64,000 nt of DNA from Gimesia benthica. Lineage in GTDB: Bacteria; Planctomycetota; Planctomycetia; Planctomycetales; Planctomycetaceae. The notes beneath the pieces were generated by a model, which worked only from the letters and a program-made list of their open reading frames with translations, was not told where the DNA came from and did not search any database. Positions 9,900 through 19,272 of the stretch are shown here, one piece after another. Both the position numbers and the translations under genes were made by a program. Location: contig NZ_CP043930.1 of the NCBI RefSeq assembly GCF_009720525.1, positions 3,008,501 to 3,072,500 of the forward strand, in the 5' to 3' direction. Positions within the stretch are counted from its first letter, which is position 1; every line of letters begins with the position of its first letter.

Positions 9900-10883
9900 A
9901 TGCTGAAGTCATCCAAAACACCACGGGGATTTACCCTCATCGAACTGCTGGTGGTCATCGCTATTATCGCAATTCTGATCGCCCTCCTCTTGCCCGCTGT
10001 CCAGCAGGCACGTGAAGCAGCCCGCCGCTCGACCTGCAAAAACAACCTGAAGCAGATCGGTCTGGCACTGCACAATTACCATGACTCCTATCAGACGTTT
10101 CCGATTGGCTCGCAGGTTTCCTACTACCGCGCTAACTGGCGATCTTCGATTCTGCCTTTCATCGATCAGGCACCTGCCTACAACAAACTCATTCCAGCGG
10201 CCTACTCTCAACACGGCTTTGCGGCCGGCAGTGGGAACTCTGCCTCCGGCTATAACACCGAAAACGCCGTGCTGAATAATCTCTACATCCCCATCTACAA
10301 ATGTCCGTCCAGCACCGCGGATGCCTTCTACACTGGTACCAGTCCTGTTTCCAACAACGGTACGACATCCCCGAACTCGGCTCTCGGAAAAGAAACCGGC
10401 ATGACCATGGACTACGTGGGCATCAGCGGTTCTTACCTGAATGCAGCCCCCTACAGCTCCGGTTGTGGAGCTGCATACGGTGGTTACTGGTGTAACAACG
10501 GGATGATGCAGATCGGCAAAGTCTCCCGCATGCGTGACTGTAAAGACGGAACCTCGAACACCATGATCATTGCCGAAGATTCCGGTCTGGTTAACAACCG
10601 AGATTATCGCAGCAACTACTACGGCGGCTGGGCAGGACACACTGGACTGACCAGTTGGGGAACCGGCGTGAATACCATCCGCTACAGCCCCAACCCTTCC
10701 ACCGCACCTGCGGGGGGAGACCAGACTTACACCCCCAACAACCCGCTGACCTCTGAACACGTAGGCGGCGTGCACGCGCTGCTCGGAGATGGTGCCGTCC
10801 GGTTCCTCTCGAATAACATCGACATCGAAACCCTCCGCAGACTGGGTATGCGTAACGACAACCTGGTACTCGGCGAATTCTAA
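9900..10883 (+). CDS. DUF1559 protein with type IV pilin-like N-terminus
   Basis: From the ATG at 9900 (327 residues; an adjacent TTG at 9897 is less likely). The N-terminus RGFTLIELLVVIAIIAIL is a prepilin-type leader: cleavage after Gly and methylation of Phe by prepilin peptidase are expected, leaving a hydrophobic helix. The large body is the planctomycete DUF1559 domain, with AREAARRSTCKNNLKQIGLA, HNYHDSYQTFP, IEDGTSNT-like DCKDGTSNTMIIAEDSG, and the C-terminal HVGGVHALLGDGAVRF. The protein is probably secreted or membrane-attached as a pseudopilin-like fibre subunit; its role is unknown. A lipoprotein gene follows 114 bp downstream. A second paralogue is at 13521. Confidence 0.93.
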   Translation: MLKSSKTPRGFTLIELLVVIAIIAILIALLLPAVQQAREAARRSTCKNNLKQIGLALHNYHDSYQTFPIGSQVSYYRANWRSSILPFIDQAPAYNKLIPAAYSQHGFAAGSGNSASGYNTENAVLNNLYIPIYKCPSSTADAFYTGTSPVSNNGTTSPNSALGKETGMTMDYVGISGSYLNAAPYSSGCGAAYGGYWCNNGMMQIGKVSRMRDCKDGTSNTMIIAEDSGLVNNRDYRSNYYGGWAGHTGLTSWGTGVNTIRYSPNPSTAPAGGDQTYTPNNPLTSEHVGGVHALLGDGAVRFLSNNIDIETLRRLGMRNDNLVLGEF

Positions 10884-10997
10884 ATTGAATCTCTGACGAT
10901 TTACCATAACCTGAACTTCTAAAGATTCTCAACAGCCGATGCACGTGCCAAACGACATCGGCTGTTGACATAAAGTGACAACCGGAGAAACAACACT

Positions 10998-11414
10998 ATG
11001 CTCAAACTCTCTCGACTGACTCTCTGCCTGATGCTGATCGCGCTGCTGACTGCCTGCGGATCCAGCGTCGAGGAAGTTCCCACCGGTACCGTCAGCGGCA
11101 CCGTGACCCTCGGGGGTAAACCGCTTTCCGGCGCACGCGTCAATTTCATTTCCGGAACCGCAGGAGCAGGCGCCTACGCCGATCTTCAGCAGGATGGCAC
11201 CTACAGCATTTCCGAACCGATCGCCGCCGGTGACTACAAAGTCTATCTTTCTTCCCCCGGACTGGGAGATGCGCCCCCGGATGAAACGGGCAACCAGGAA
11301 TTTAAGGATGCTCTCAAAGAGGTCCCGCAGAAATATCAGAGCGATCAGACCACCGAGCTGCAGACCGTGATCAAGGAAGGCGAGAATACCTTCGATATCG
11401 ATCTCAAGCCCTGA
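10998..11414 (+). CDS. Lipoprotein with carboxypeptidase-regulatory-like (transthyretin-like) domain
   Basis: A 138-residue product with GGAGA ~10 nt upstream of the ATG. The N-terminus ends in LIALLTACGSS, a lipobox with the acylated Cys in AC-GSS. The rest is one beta-sandwich domain of the carboxypeptidase-regulatory-like type: VSGTVTLGGKPLSGARVNF, then DGTYSISEPIAAGDYKVYL, with a C-terminal ENTFDIDLKP. Such short lipoproteins regularly sit next to DUF1559 genes in planctomycetes and may anchor or assist them; this is inferred from neighbourhood only. It resembles the protein at 12997, giving two DUF1559/lipoprotein pairs. Confidence 0.87.
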   Translation: MLKLSRLTLCLMLIALLTACGSSVEEVPTGTVSGTVTLGGKPLSGARVNFISGTAGAGAYADLQQDGTYSISEPIAAGDYKVYLSSPGLGDAPPDETGNQEFKDALKEVPQKYQSDQTTELQTVIKEGENTFDIDLKP

Positions 11415-11465
11415 TTTATAGATTCTCAAATTTCTTAACAACACTGATTTTTCCGGGAGTTTTTT

Positions 11466-11495
11466 TTGATTTCGTGTATTTCACGAGTGTATACT
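11466..11495 (+). promoter_or_regulatory. Candidate sigma-70-like promoter for the gene at 11611
   Basis: TTGATT at 11466-11471 and TATACT at 11490-11495 are separated by 18 bp. A small inverted repeat (CGTGTATTTCACG) lies in the spacer. The position is ~115 bp before the likely start. Predicted by eye only. Confidence 0.35.
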
Positions 11496-11610
11496 GTTAG
11501 TCAGGATCGTGAGCTGGTTGTCTCTTAAAGCAGTGAAAGGAAAGAGCTGCCCTCAGACAACCCTCATTCCTGAAACCAATTGATTCATGTTTCTGGTGGA
11601 GAAAACAGAC

Positions 11611-11967
11611 ATGTCGATCATTACGACGGGCCACATCTTCCTGAAACGGCCCTATGATGTCGCCAACGCGACAGCGCTCAAACAGGTGCTCCAGGAACAG
11701 GGGGGTGAACTGCATGGCTCCTCTGACGAACGTTACTGGGAACTGATCAAGCATCAGTTGATCATCACCATCAAGGTCCAGCCCATCACCGAGCTGCTCG
11801 ACCAGTGCCAGACCGAGCTCAATCTCCTCGGACTCGCCCCCGATGATGTTCCCGAGGTCATTACCGTGGAAGGCCTGATGGAATCCTTCGCTCTCTGTCA
11901 GTCGATCACCGACCAGCTCGCCTCCTCTCTCGCCGGAGTGACCGGCGGTGCGGAACACTGCCACTGA
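11611..11967 (+). CDS. Small conserved-looking hypothetical protein
   Basis: A 118-residue product from the ATG at 11611 (MSIITTGHIFL); an upstream in-frame ATG at 11587 adds eight residues. I do not recognise a family. The protein is soluble, acidic and mostly helical, with QPITELLDQCQTELNLLG and a C-terminal His/Cys tail (GGAEHCH) that could bind metal; that is only a composition remark. There is no signal peptide. It lies alone between the first DUF1559/lipoprotein pair and the ion channel. A candidate promoter is seen at 11466-11495. Confidence 0.62.
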   Translation: MSIITTGHIFLKRPYDVANATALKQVLQEQGGELHGSSDERYWELIKHQLIITIKVQPITELLDQCQTELNLLGLAPDDVPEVITVEGLMESFALCQSITDQLASSLAGVTGGAEHCH

Positions 11968-12049
11968 GCGGATTTGATTTTTAACGCGAGTAGAGTATCC
12001 TCAGATCTGTTGTACAGTTAATCAGCTAACAGGTCAGGTGGAGGGTGCG

Positions 12050-12751
12050 ATGCCAACGTTGAAACAGGTCGTTGAAGATTCAGATACGAAAGCAGGTAAA
12101 ACTTTCGATCTGTTCATCCAGGCTGTAATTGTGATCTCCCTGGTTAGTTTTACGATAGAGACCTTACCCGACCTGTCTCCGACTACCAGAACCTGTCTCA
12201 GGGGCATAGAGATTGTCAGCGTGATTATCTTCACGGTGGAGTATCTCGCCCGGGTCCTGGTTGCCAGCAACAGGCCTGCTTTCATCTTCTCATTCTTTGG
12301 TATTATTGACCTACTGGCGATTCTTCCTTTCTATCTGGGAATGGGGTTGGATTTGAGATCACTCAGAGCCTTCCGACTCCTGCGACTCGTCCGAATTTTT
12401 AAACTGGCCCGCTACAGTGCCGCTGCCAGACGTTTCCACAGAGCCTTTCTCATTGCCAAAGAGGAACTGGCTTTATTCCTCTTCGCCACGCTGATTATCA
12501 TTTACCTGGCCGCAGTCGGAATTTATCACTTTGAGAATCCTGCACAGTCGGAAGCTTTCAGTTCTGTTTTTCATAGCCTGTGGTGGGCAGTGTCAACTTT
12601 GACCACCGTCGGTTACGGCGATATCTATCCGATCACAGCTGGGGGAAAAATCTTTACATTCTTTATCCTCGCTGCAGGGCTGGGTATCGTTTCGATCCCC
12701 GCTGGTCTGGTCGCCTCTGCACTCGCTAAAGCCAGAGAAATGGAAGACTGA
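12050..12751 (+). CDS. Voltage-gated potassium channel-like ion transporter (6-TM)
   Basis: A 233-residue product from the ATG at 12050, chosen because GGTGGAGG at 12036-12043 sits 6 nt upstream; an in-frame GTG at 12038 would bury that site. Hydrophobic segments correspond to S1-S6. The S4-like helix is arginine-rich (LRSLRAFRLLRLVRIFKLARY). The selectivity filter TTVGYGD is at ~184-190, followed by the S6-like IFTFFILAAGLGIVSIPAGLVASAL. This is the classic Kv-type layout, forming a tetrameric K+ channel in the cytoplasmic membrane. There is no C-terminal RCK or nucleotide-binding domain, so ligand gating is not indicated. Confidence 0.92.
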   Translation: MPTLKQVVEDSDTKAGKTFDLFIQAVIVISLVSFTIETLPDLSPTTRTCLRGIEIVSVIIFTVEYLARVLVASNRPAFIFSFFGIIDLLAILPFYLGMGLDLRSLRAFRLLRLVRIFKLARYSAAARRFHRAFLIAKEELALFLFATLIIIYLAAVGIYHFENPAQSEAFSSVFHSLWWAVSTLTTVGYGDIYPITAGGKIFTFFILAAGLGIVSIPAGLVASALAKAREMED

Positions 12752-12996
12752 CTGCAACTTGCCCATTATTTTCAAATCCTCATTCTTTTATTTCTCATTT
12801 TTTCTACACACAACCGATACCCCATCGCTATAATAAGTGTTTGATGAAGTGAAGCTCGCCCCAGATTCCTGCCTGATTCAAGACTGTGACCCATTCCTGA
12901 AACCAGTTGAGTGGTACCTCTACAGCTGTGATCTAGCGATCGCTTTCTTTCTGCACAGCACGTTTTACCTCCCTCTATTTTGAATGCAGGTACACC

Positions 12997-13443
12997 ATGT
13001 TTCAAATTAGCGCTCGCGCTCCGTTTGCGCTGACCTTAATCGGTTGCTCTCTCCTCGTAGGCTGCTTCGGTGGCTCAGCAGAACACATCGAACGCGCCTC
13101 CGTTTCCGGCACCGTCACCTTCGACGGCAAACCGCTGCCCGCAGGCAATATTCTCTTCGTCCCCGATGTCGATGCCTCCGGCAACCCCCTGCGTGGGAAA
13201 GCCGTTCAGGCGACCATCACTGACGGAGCCTACACGATTCCCGCTGAACAGGGTCCCGCCGTCGGGAACAATAAAGTTCAGATCACCGCAACCCGCAAGA
13301 CCGGGAAGTTCCAGGAGTCGGACGGCCAGAAAATCGAGATTGAAAAACAGTATCTCCCGGCCAAGTACAACGCCAGCACGACCCTGAAACAGGACATCGC
13401 GGCCGGCGAAAACACCGCTGACTTCACCCTGGAAGCCAAATAA
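12997..13443 (+). CDS. Lipoprotein with carboxypeptidase-regulatory-like domain
   Basis: A 148-residue product with an AGG 8 nt upstream of the ATG. The lipobox is in LIGCSLLVGCFGGSA, with lipidation expected at the Cys of VGC. A single regulatory-like beta-sandwich follows: VSGTVTFDGKPLPAGNILFVPD, ITDGAYTIPAEQGPAVGNNKVQI, with a C-terminal ENTADFTLEAK. It ends 77 bp before the second DUF1559 gene on the same strand and is probably co-transcribed with it. It mirrors the DUF1559/lipoprotein pair at 9900-11414, but with gene order reversed. Its function is unknown; it is presumably exposed in the periplasm or on the surface. Confidence 0.87.
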   Translation: MFQISARAPFALTLIGCSLLVGCFGGSAEHIERASVSGTVTFDGKPLPAGNILFVPDVDASGNPLRGKAVQATITDGAYTIPAEQGPAVGNNKVQITATRKTGKFQESDGQKIEIEKQYLPAKYNASTTLKQDIAAGENTADFTLEAK

Positions 13444-13520
13444 CATCTTCTTTCGATCGTTCACTGAAACTCTTTCAGATTTTTTTTCAATACCCTTCTA
13501 GTAGATGGATCAATCAAACT

Positions 13521-14453
<933 letters not shown>

Positions 14454-14483
14454 GCCCGAGCGACGACCATCATAAGAAAAGAC

Positions 14484-14521
14484 ACGGCCAGGGAAAGCCC
14501 TTTTTCCCTGGCCGTTTTTTC
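14484..14521 (+). terminator. Rho-independent terminator after the second DUF1559 gene
   Basis: A perfect 13-bp stem (ACGGCCAGGGAAA at 14484-14496, TTTCCCTGGCCGT at 14503-14515) with a 6-nt loop and a run of six or seven T. It ends the plus-strand transcript just before the convergent CocE-like gene. Confidence 0.9.
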
Positions 14522-14547
14522 ATGCCCTGATCTTTAATCTCCCCCCC

Positions 14548-16449
14548 TCAGTCCGCCTTGGGAATTACGGGCAGCAGAATATGCGAAGGATGCGCTGCGT
14601 CGTGGTACACCGTGTTGATCGCAGTCTGCTTCAGCCGATTCTCATTCAACGGCTCCCCCGTATTCGGGTTCACGTCAAACCGTGGAAAGTTACTGCTCGA
14701 AATATCCACGCGAATCCGGTGCCCCTTCTTGAACACGTTCGATGTCGGATAGAGCTTGATCGTCACCGGATAAATCTCCCCCGGCTCCATCATCTTCTCT
14801 TCCTTCAGTGAATCACGGAACCGCGTCCGGATAATCCCGTCGCCGATATTCAGGTCAAACCCGCCCGGGAAGTCACTGCTCGGCGGATACACGTCAACCA
14901 GCTTCGCCGTAAAGTCGGTATCGACAGCAGAGGAGGAAATCCAGAGCTTCACTGCCAGTTCTCCAGTGACTTCCAGATCCTCTTTCAGAGGTTCCGTCTG
15001 AAAGACCAGCACATCATCGCGGGCCGACAGCGGCGTCGGATGCGTGAAATTCCAGATCTTCTCGCTCCCCTTCTGATCCCAGCCCCCCTGCACCAGAATG
15101 TCATTTCCGCTGGAAATGTTTCCCCCGATCGTCGGCACCGGATTCTCCGGATCGAACAGCAGGCTGGTCTTCGCAGCCTGTACTTCAGGAGCATCAGTCG
15201 CGAGCCCGCCTTCAGGTTGCAGGTGAAACTTGGTGTATACGGTCCGTTCCAGCGGCCACTCCTGCTCGTTCCGCCAGTAACCGCCATGATTCAGTTTCCC
15301 GTCCACGGTCTTCGAACCGTCGCCGGTTCCCATCACGAAAATCCGCACCGGCGTTTCAAATGGAGCTGCTTTCCCGACACTGTTCTCCTTCCCCTTCAGC
15401 CAGTGATCGTACCACTCTCGTCGCCAGCCCAGCGGATCCGCGATCGCAGCGGCTTTTCCAAACGTCACCTGACCGTGTGAGTACGCTCCCTGCTGCCCGT
15501 GAATCCAGGGCCCCATGATCATATACACGGGCCCCTTGATCGTTTTCGACAGCACTTTGAAATTTGCCGTGTTATTGCTGCTCCACGAATCGTACCAGCC
15601 ACTCACCAGGTACACCGGAATGTCTTTGTACTTCTCCGGGTAATCGATGATGTTATTCTGAATCCAGAAGTCATCGTTGGCCCCATGCTGCATCCCCGCG
15701 ACCAGCCAGTCTTCGTATTCCGCAGCCAGCTTCAGCGGCGTCATCCCCTTCCGTAACGGCAGCCGATGCAGATACTCCATCCGGTTCTCAGCCATCTCTT
15801 TCAGCACAGCCGCGGTTCCCGCATCAAGTGACTGACGGCTTCCTTTACCCGCATTCAGATAGATCCAGTTCCAGAACCGCAGCTCAAACGCCCCTCCGTT
15901 CCGCATGCTGGCATAGCCCAGGTTCGACATCGCATCCACCGGAATCACGGTCTTCAGCTCGGGAGTCTTCTCCATCGCCAGCGCGTGCTGGGTTCCCCCG
16001 ACATACGAAGTTCCGATCATCCCGATCTCCGCATTCGACCAGGGCTGCTCACCAATCCACGCCGCCGTGTCGACACCATCGCGACCGTCATCGGTCAACA
16101 TGTGCCACACACCCTCCGACGCATAACGGCCTCGCGTATCCTGGGCCACGAACGCATACCCGTGCGAAGCGTAATACATGCCCGATGTCTTACACCCGTT
16201 CTTGTTATAAGGACGCCGCTCCAGAATCGTCGGCAATTTCCCGTCCAGCACATCTCCATCTTCCACAGGCAGATAGACGTCCGTCGCCAGCTTCACTCCG
16301 TCCCGCATCGGCACCATCACGTTCTTCCGCACTTCAACCGCATACGGCCCTCGCTCTGCCGCCAGTGCAGGCAGTGTGGAAATCAGTAACGCAAAAACAA
16401 ATAGAGTCATTCCAGCCAGGGAACGGCGGAGAGGACGAGAGGCAGGCAT
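14548..16449 (-). CDS. Secreted CocE/NonD family hydrolase (X-Pro dipeptidyl-peptidase-like)
   Basis: A 633-residue product with a signal peptide at ~1-30 (MTLFVFALLISTLPALA). The alpha/beta-hydrolase core holds MRDGVKLATDVYLP, FVAQDTRGRYASEG and the nucleophile elbow GTSYVGG (Ser148). Further in are YLVSGWYDSWSSNN and MGPWIHG, the latter giving the catalytic His region. The C-terminal ~200 residues form the jelly-roll domain usual in CocE and PepX C-domain proteins (ELAVKLWISSSAVDTDFTAKLVDVYP, HRIRVDISSSNFPRFDVN). Substrates in the family range from X-Pro peptides to esters and acylated beta-lactams, so a specific one cannot be assigned. The neighbour at 13521 is convergent. Confidence 0.92.
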   Translation of the reverse strand: MPASRPLRRSLAGMTLFVFALLISTLPALAAERGPYAVEVRKNVMVPMRDGVKLATDVYLPVEDGDVLDGKLPTILERRPYNKNGCKTSGMYYASHGYAFVAQDTRGRYASEGVWHMLTDDGRDGVDTAAWIGEQPWSNAEIGMIGTSYVGGTQHALAMEKTPELKTVIPVDAMSNLGYASMRNGGAFELRFWNWIYLNAGKGSRQSLDAGTAAVLKEMAENRMEYLHRLPLRKGMTPLKLAAEYEDWLVAGMQHGANDDFWIQNNIIDYPEKYKDIPVYLVSGWYDSWSSNNTANFKVLSKTIKGPVYMIMGPWIHGQQGAYSHGQVTFGKAAAIADPLGWRREWYDHWLKGKENSVGKAAPFETPVRIFVMGTGDGSKTVDGKLNHGGYWRNEQEWPLERTVYTKFHLQPEGGLATDAPEVQAAKTSLLFDPENPVPTIGGNISSGNDILVQGGWDQKGSEKIWNFTHPTPLSARDDVLVFQTEPLKEDLEVTGELAVKLWISSSAVDTDFTAKLVDVYPPSSDFPGGFDLNIGDGIIRTRFRDSLKEEKMMEPGEIYPVTIKLYPTSNVFKKGHRIRVDISSSNFPRFDVNPNTGEPLNENRLKQTAINTVYHDAAHPSHILLPVIPKAD

Positions 16450-16581
16450 GGTTTTATTCCTTCTTCAGGAGGCAGGCAACATCAACAGCGTAATGCAAAA
16501 CATGATTAAGAAATCCTTACCAGCAGGCTACTTGCCCGCAACAATGTTGTCAATCAATGACAATAAACACCCCCACCAGCA

Positions 16582-16713
16582 ACTGAGCGGCACGGCGCTA
16601 GCCGCCGGTAATTAGTGTTGACTACTGACATCATCAGGTAGCCAGAGCCATCCAACTCCGAAAACAACGGGTAAGCCCAAATGCAATTCGGGCCGAGCGC
16701 AGCGAGCAGGAAA
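16582..16713 (+). repeat. Degenerate copy of the modular palindromic repeat (copy D)
   Basis: It begins CTGAGCGGCACGGCGCTAGCC and continues CGCCGGTAAT, the first arm of the GAGCGG palindrome. A decayed second arm lies at ~16635-16660. At 16671-16713 follow the CCCAAATGCAATTCGGG hairpin and the GAGCGCAGCGAGCAGG tail that also occur in copies A, B and C. Confidence 0.75.
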
Positions 16714-17034
16714 CGGTCAGCACAAAATCACGAACGCTCCTCAGAACCTCTCCTTTTGAAAATAATTCGACTTCCCACACCGCCTGATAAAATCCCCACT
16801 GAACCTCCCGCACTCCCCGCTGAACAGACTCCCCTTGATCCACGCCTCCCGAATCGTAAGCTACTTCCCCTCTGGCTCGCGCGCGAGGCGGGTCGACGCC
16901 CACCGGCACAGTCACCACCAGTGCCCCACATCCACCTGAACCTCCACCGCTTTTCACCCCATTTCCACCGGAACATTCTGAACCAATGCGAAATGTTCTC
17001 CCCCCAATGTTCAGGGCAAACCAGGACACACCTC

Positions 17035-17120
17035 GGCCAGACGAGGACAAAATCCCGGACACACAAGGACAAAATCCGGACACACAAGGACAAAATCCGG
17101 CCACATCGGGACAAAATTCT
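17035..17120 (+). repeat. 21-22-bp tandem repeat, about four units
   Basis: GGACAAAAT recurs at 17045, 17067, 17088 and 17109 (spacings 22, 21, 21). Most of the 21-bp unit between these points is conserved (…CCGGACACACAA…). The outer copies are diverged. The one-base irregularity breaks any 7-residue protein periodicity. Confidence 0.85.
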
Positions 17121-17261
17121 GTCTTGACGCCCTGCTGCCGTTCGACAGAATCAACATCAAGCTGAATACAGAAGTTAGAGACCACGTCAGTCTGTCTGCT
17201 TTCCTCGCGACAGTCCATCTGGTCCCGTTCTCGATGGTTTACCATCTAACACTCCCCCCTG

Positions 17262-17338
17262 TGAGCGGAATGGCGCCAGCCACCGGTAATCAGGATCAAC
17301 GCTGAATATTTTACCGGCAGCTGGCGCCTTGCCGCTCA
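17262..17338 (-). repeat. Intact GAGCGG palindrome in inverted orientation (copy E)
   Basis: TGAGCGG…CCGGTAA and TTACCGG…CCGCTCA form long imperfect arms around a ~25-nt spacer. Read on the minus strand it matches copy B more closely (GAGCGGCAAGGCGCC start), so it is inserted opposite to copies A and B. It lacks the other modules. Confidence 0.8.
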
Positions 17339-17606
17339 TTAAACAGGAATGGCCCGGCGCAAATCGAGCCACGAGCCGTATCTTTGCGTAACGCACCACG
17401 CATCCTACACATCGGCTCCAGCAGAACCAGTCCACATCAACCAGTGAAAATCAGACACCATACCAGCCGCACGAACCTCTCCCCACCGACGCCTACCTGG
17501 CCCGCCTCAAAACCGCCTTCGCCGACAACTGGGAACAATATTGGGAATAACCGGCGCGTATGCACTATAATTCAAACGATCAGAACCAAGGTTTACCTTC
17601 GAGTTT

Positions 17607-18018
17607 CGGGTGGCACTGTTGGCTCGCCCAACAGTGATCAATAGACGCTCCTATCAGAATCTGAGCGGCACGGCGCTAGCCGCCGGTAATTTCTTCAGCG
17701 CGGAACCCACTTACCGGTGGCTAGCGCCATTCCGCTCAAAAAATGGGTGGGCACGGATGCAATCCGTGCCGAGCGCAGCGAGCAGGAGGTCGCAGCTCAC
17801 CAGACCAATTCATAACAGAGCTACGAACACAATTAACCTTAAAATGAAGTATATCTACTGACCACCTTATAATCACCCTGAGACCTCCAGTTGCCTCCGG
17901 CAATATCGGATTACATCCGATACCACCCCCGGTTCGGTGTCCTTCATTTGAGAGCCCCTACTTTCCACCCGAATCTTTTCGTGCCTTTCGTGTTTTTCGT
18001 GGTAGAAAAATCCCATGG
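17607..18018 (+). repeat. Composite palindromic repeat, copy A (~410 bp)
   Basis: Modules in order: hairpin CACTGTTGG-CTCGC-CCAACAGTG (17614-17636); large GAGCGG palindrome (17662-17738); hairpin GGCACGGAT-GCA-ATCCGTGCC (17750-17770) with GAGCGCAGCGAGCAGG tail; TTGCCTCCGGCAA and ATCGGATTACATCCGAT hairpins (17891-17921); and the pyrimidine-rich block TTTTCGTGCCTTTCGTG (from 17976). The same order recurs at 19273-19692. Confidence 0.85.
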
Positions 18019-18054
18019 GTGCCACCTGTCAGTTTACCCGACAGCATCCGCAAA

Positions 18055-19161
18055 TCACCCCAGCGAACTCGCCACCAGATACTTCTGCAACATCCCCTCA
18101 TCGATCTCCACACCCAGCCCCGGTTTCGTCGGCACCGCCATTGTGCCCTCTTTGATTTCAAACCGTTCGGTGATGATATCGTTCTCCAGGCTGTAATAGG
18201 TGCAGTCATTCGCCAGCGGAAAATTGGGAGACGAAGCCGCCATGTGCAACATCGTCGCTGTGCGGAGTCCCAGGTCGTGGGCACAGTGGAAGATACAGGG
18301 CACGCCTGCCGAGTCCGCGACCTCACCTACCAGTTTCACCGCCCAGATCCCGCCACACTGGTACGTGTCCGGCAGCAGATATTCCGCCGCATCCAGTTCC
18401 AGAATCTTGCGGACATTCTCCATCGTTGTCACCGATTCATTCAACGCCAGTGGCGTCGTCGTCTGCTTGCGGATGTCCGCCGATTCCTGCAGCAGGTCTT
18501 TGTGCATCGGCTGTTCGAAATACTGCAGCTCGTACGGTTCCAGATCGCGGGCCAGTTGCAGCGCCACTTCCGGCGTGTACCCCATGTTGGGGTCGATCCG
18601 CAGATTGAGCTTATCCCCCACCGACTCACGAATCCCCCGCACCATCGCCAGATCCTCTTCCGGCGAACGCCCTGCCTTAGTCTTCATGGTGGAAAAACCA
18701 CGATCGACGTAATGCTTCGCAATCGCAGCCGCCTCTTCGGGACCGCGAATCCCCATGCAGCAGGTCACTTCCACGCGATCCCGGTACAGTCCGCCCAACA
18801 GACGATGCAGCGGCAACCCCGCCTGTTTCCCCAGGATATCCCAGCAGGCCATTTCTGCCAGCGACTGACGGTAAGGCTCGTCCCCCATCCCCCAGTCTGC
18901 ATACAGGGCAGCGATATCAGTCGGATCCTTCCCCATTAGAATCGGTCGAAAGTACTCGGCTTCCTTGCCCGTAAAACTGACTGCATTCTGAAACGACAGC
19001 CGTTGTGGTGTCTCGCCCCAGCCGGTAATGCCCGCATCGGTCTCGAGGCGAATCAGCAGTGCGCCCGTCGTCATTGAAGAAATATACCGCGACTGGTAAG
19101 GCGAAACCGGAACTTGCAGCGGGACATCAACCAGAAACGTTTCAACGCCAGTGATCTTCAT
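18055..19161 (-). CDS. Mandelate racemase/muconate lactonizing enzyme family protein (enolase superfamily)
   Basis: A 368-residue product. The N-terminal capping domain (MKITGVETFLVDVPLQ, GITGWGETPQ) is followed by the TIM barrel with the family's catalytic set: KTK at 160-162, metal ligands Asp190 (RIDPN), Glu216 (YFEQP) and Glu242 (ALNES), then PDTYQCGG near 264-271 and the His-containing FHCAHDLGL at 291-299. These support Mg2+-assisted proton abstraction next to a carboxylate, probably a sugar-acid dehydratase or racemase; the exact substrate is not visible. It sits alone between two same-orientation copies of a 400-bp repeat. Confidence 0.92.
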   Translation of the reverse strand: MKITGVETFLVDVPLQVPVSPYQSRYISSMTTGALLIRLETDAGITGWGETPQRLSFQNAVSFTGKEAEYFRPILMGKDPTDIAALYADWGMGDEPYRQSLAEMACWDILGKQAGLPLHRLLGGLYRDRVEVTCCMGIRGPEEAAAIAKHYVDRGFSTMKTKAGRSPEEDLAMVRGIRESVGDKLNLRIDPNMGYTPEVALQLARDLEPYELQYFEQPMHKDLLQESADIRKQTTTPLALNESVTTMENVRKILELDAAEYLLPDTYQCGGIWAVKLVGEVADSAGVPCIFHCAHDLGLRTATMLHMAASSPNFPLANDCTYYSLENDIITERFEIKEGTMAVPTKPGLGVEIDEGMLQKYLVASSLG

Positions 19162-19272
19162 CGGAGGCTCCAGAGGCAGGGGAAATCAGTTGTCGGGCGA
19201 GAAACTCATGCTACCAGTTACCAATCAGGCCCACAAGCAGACCAATACGATATCACTTCAAATCAACCACGC

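Larger units (their letters stand above)
16450..17606. other. Gene-poor stretch with dispersed palindromic and tandem repeats
   Basis: No convincing gene was found over ~1.15 kb. Frames on either strand here have compositions unlike the surrounding proteins (Pro/Arg/Ser or Cys/Gly-rich) and no recognisable domain. The stretch contains one degenerate and one intact copy of the GAGCGG palindrome, a CAAATGCAATTCGGG hairpin remnant and a 21-22-bp tandem repeat, listed separately. It could include a decayed gene, but I cannot identify a parent. Confidence 0.55.

Noticed and set aside
17035-17120. Possible CRISPR array
   Set aside because: The units are directly adjacent with no unique spacers, and no cas genes are present.
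16634-17245. Minus-strand frame of 203 codons with FCPCVSG repeats, and a plus-strand frame at 16681-17127
   Set aside because: Both read through the tandem repeat and a palindromic repeat, lack any recognisable domain, and have compositions unlike neighbouring proteins.
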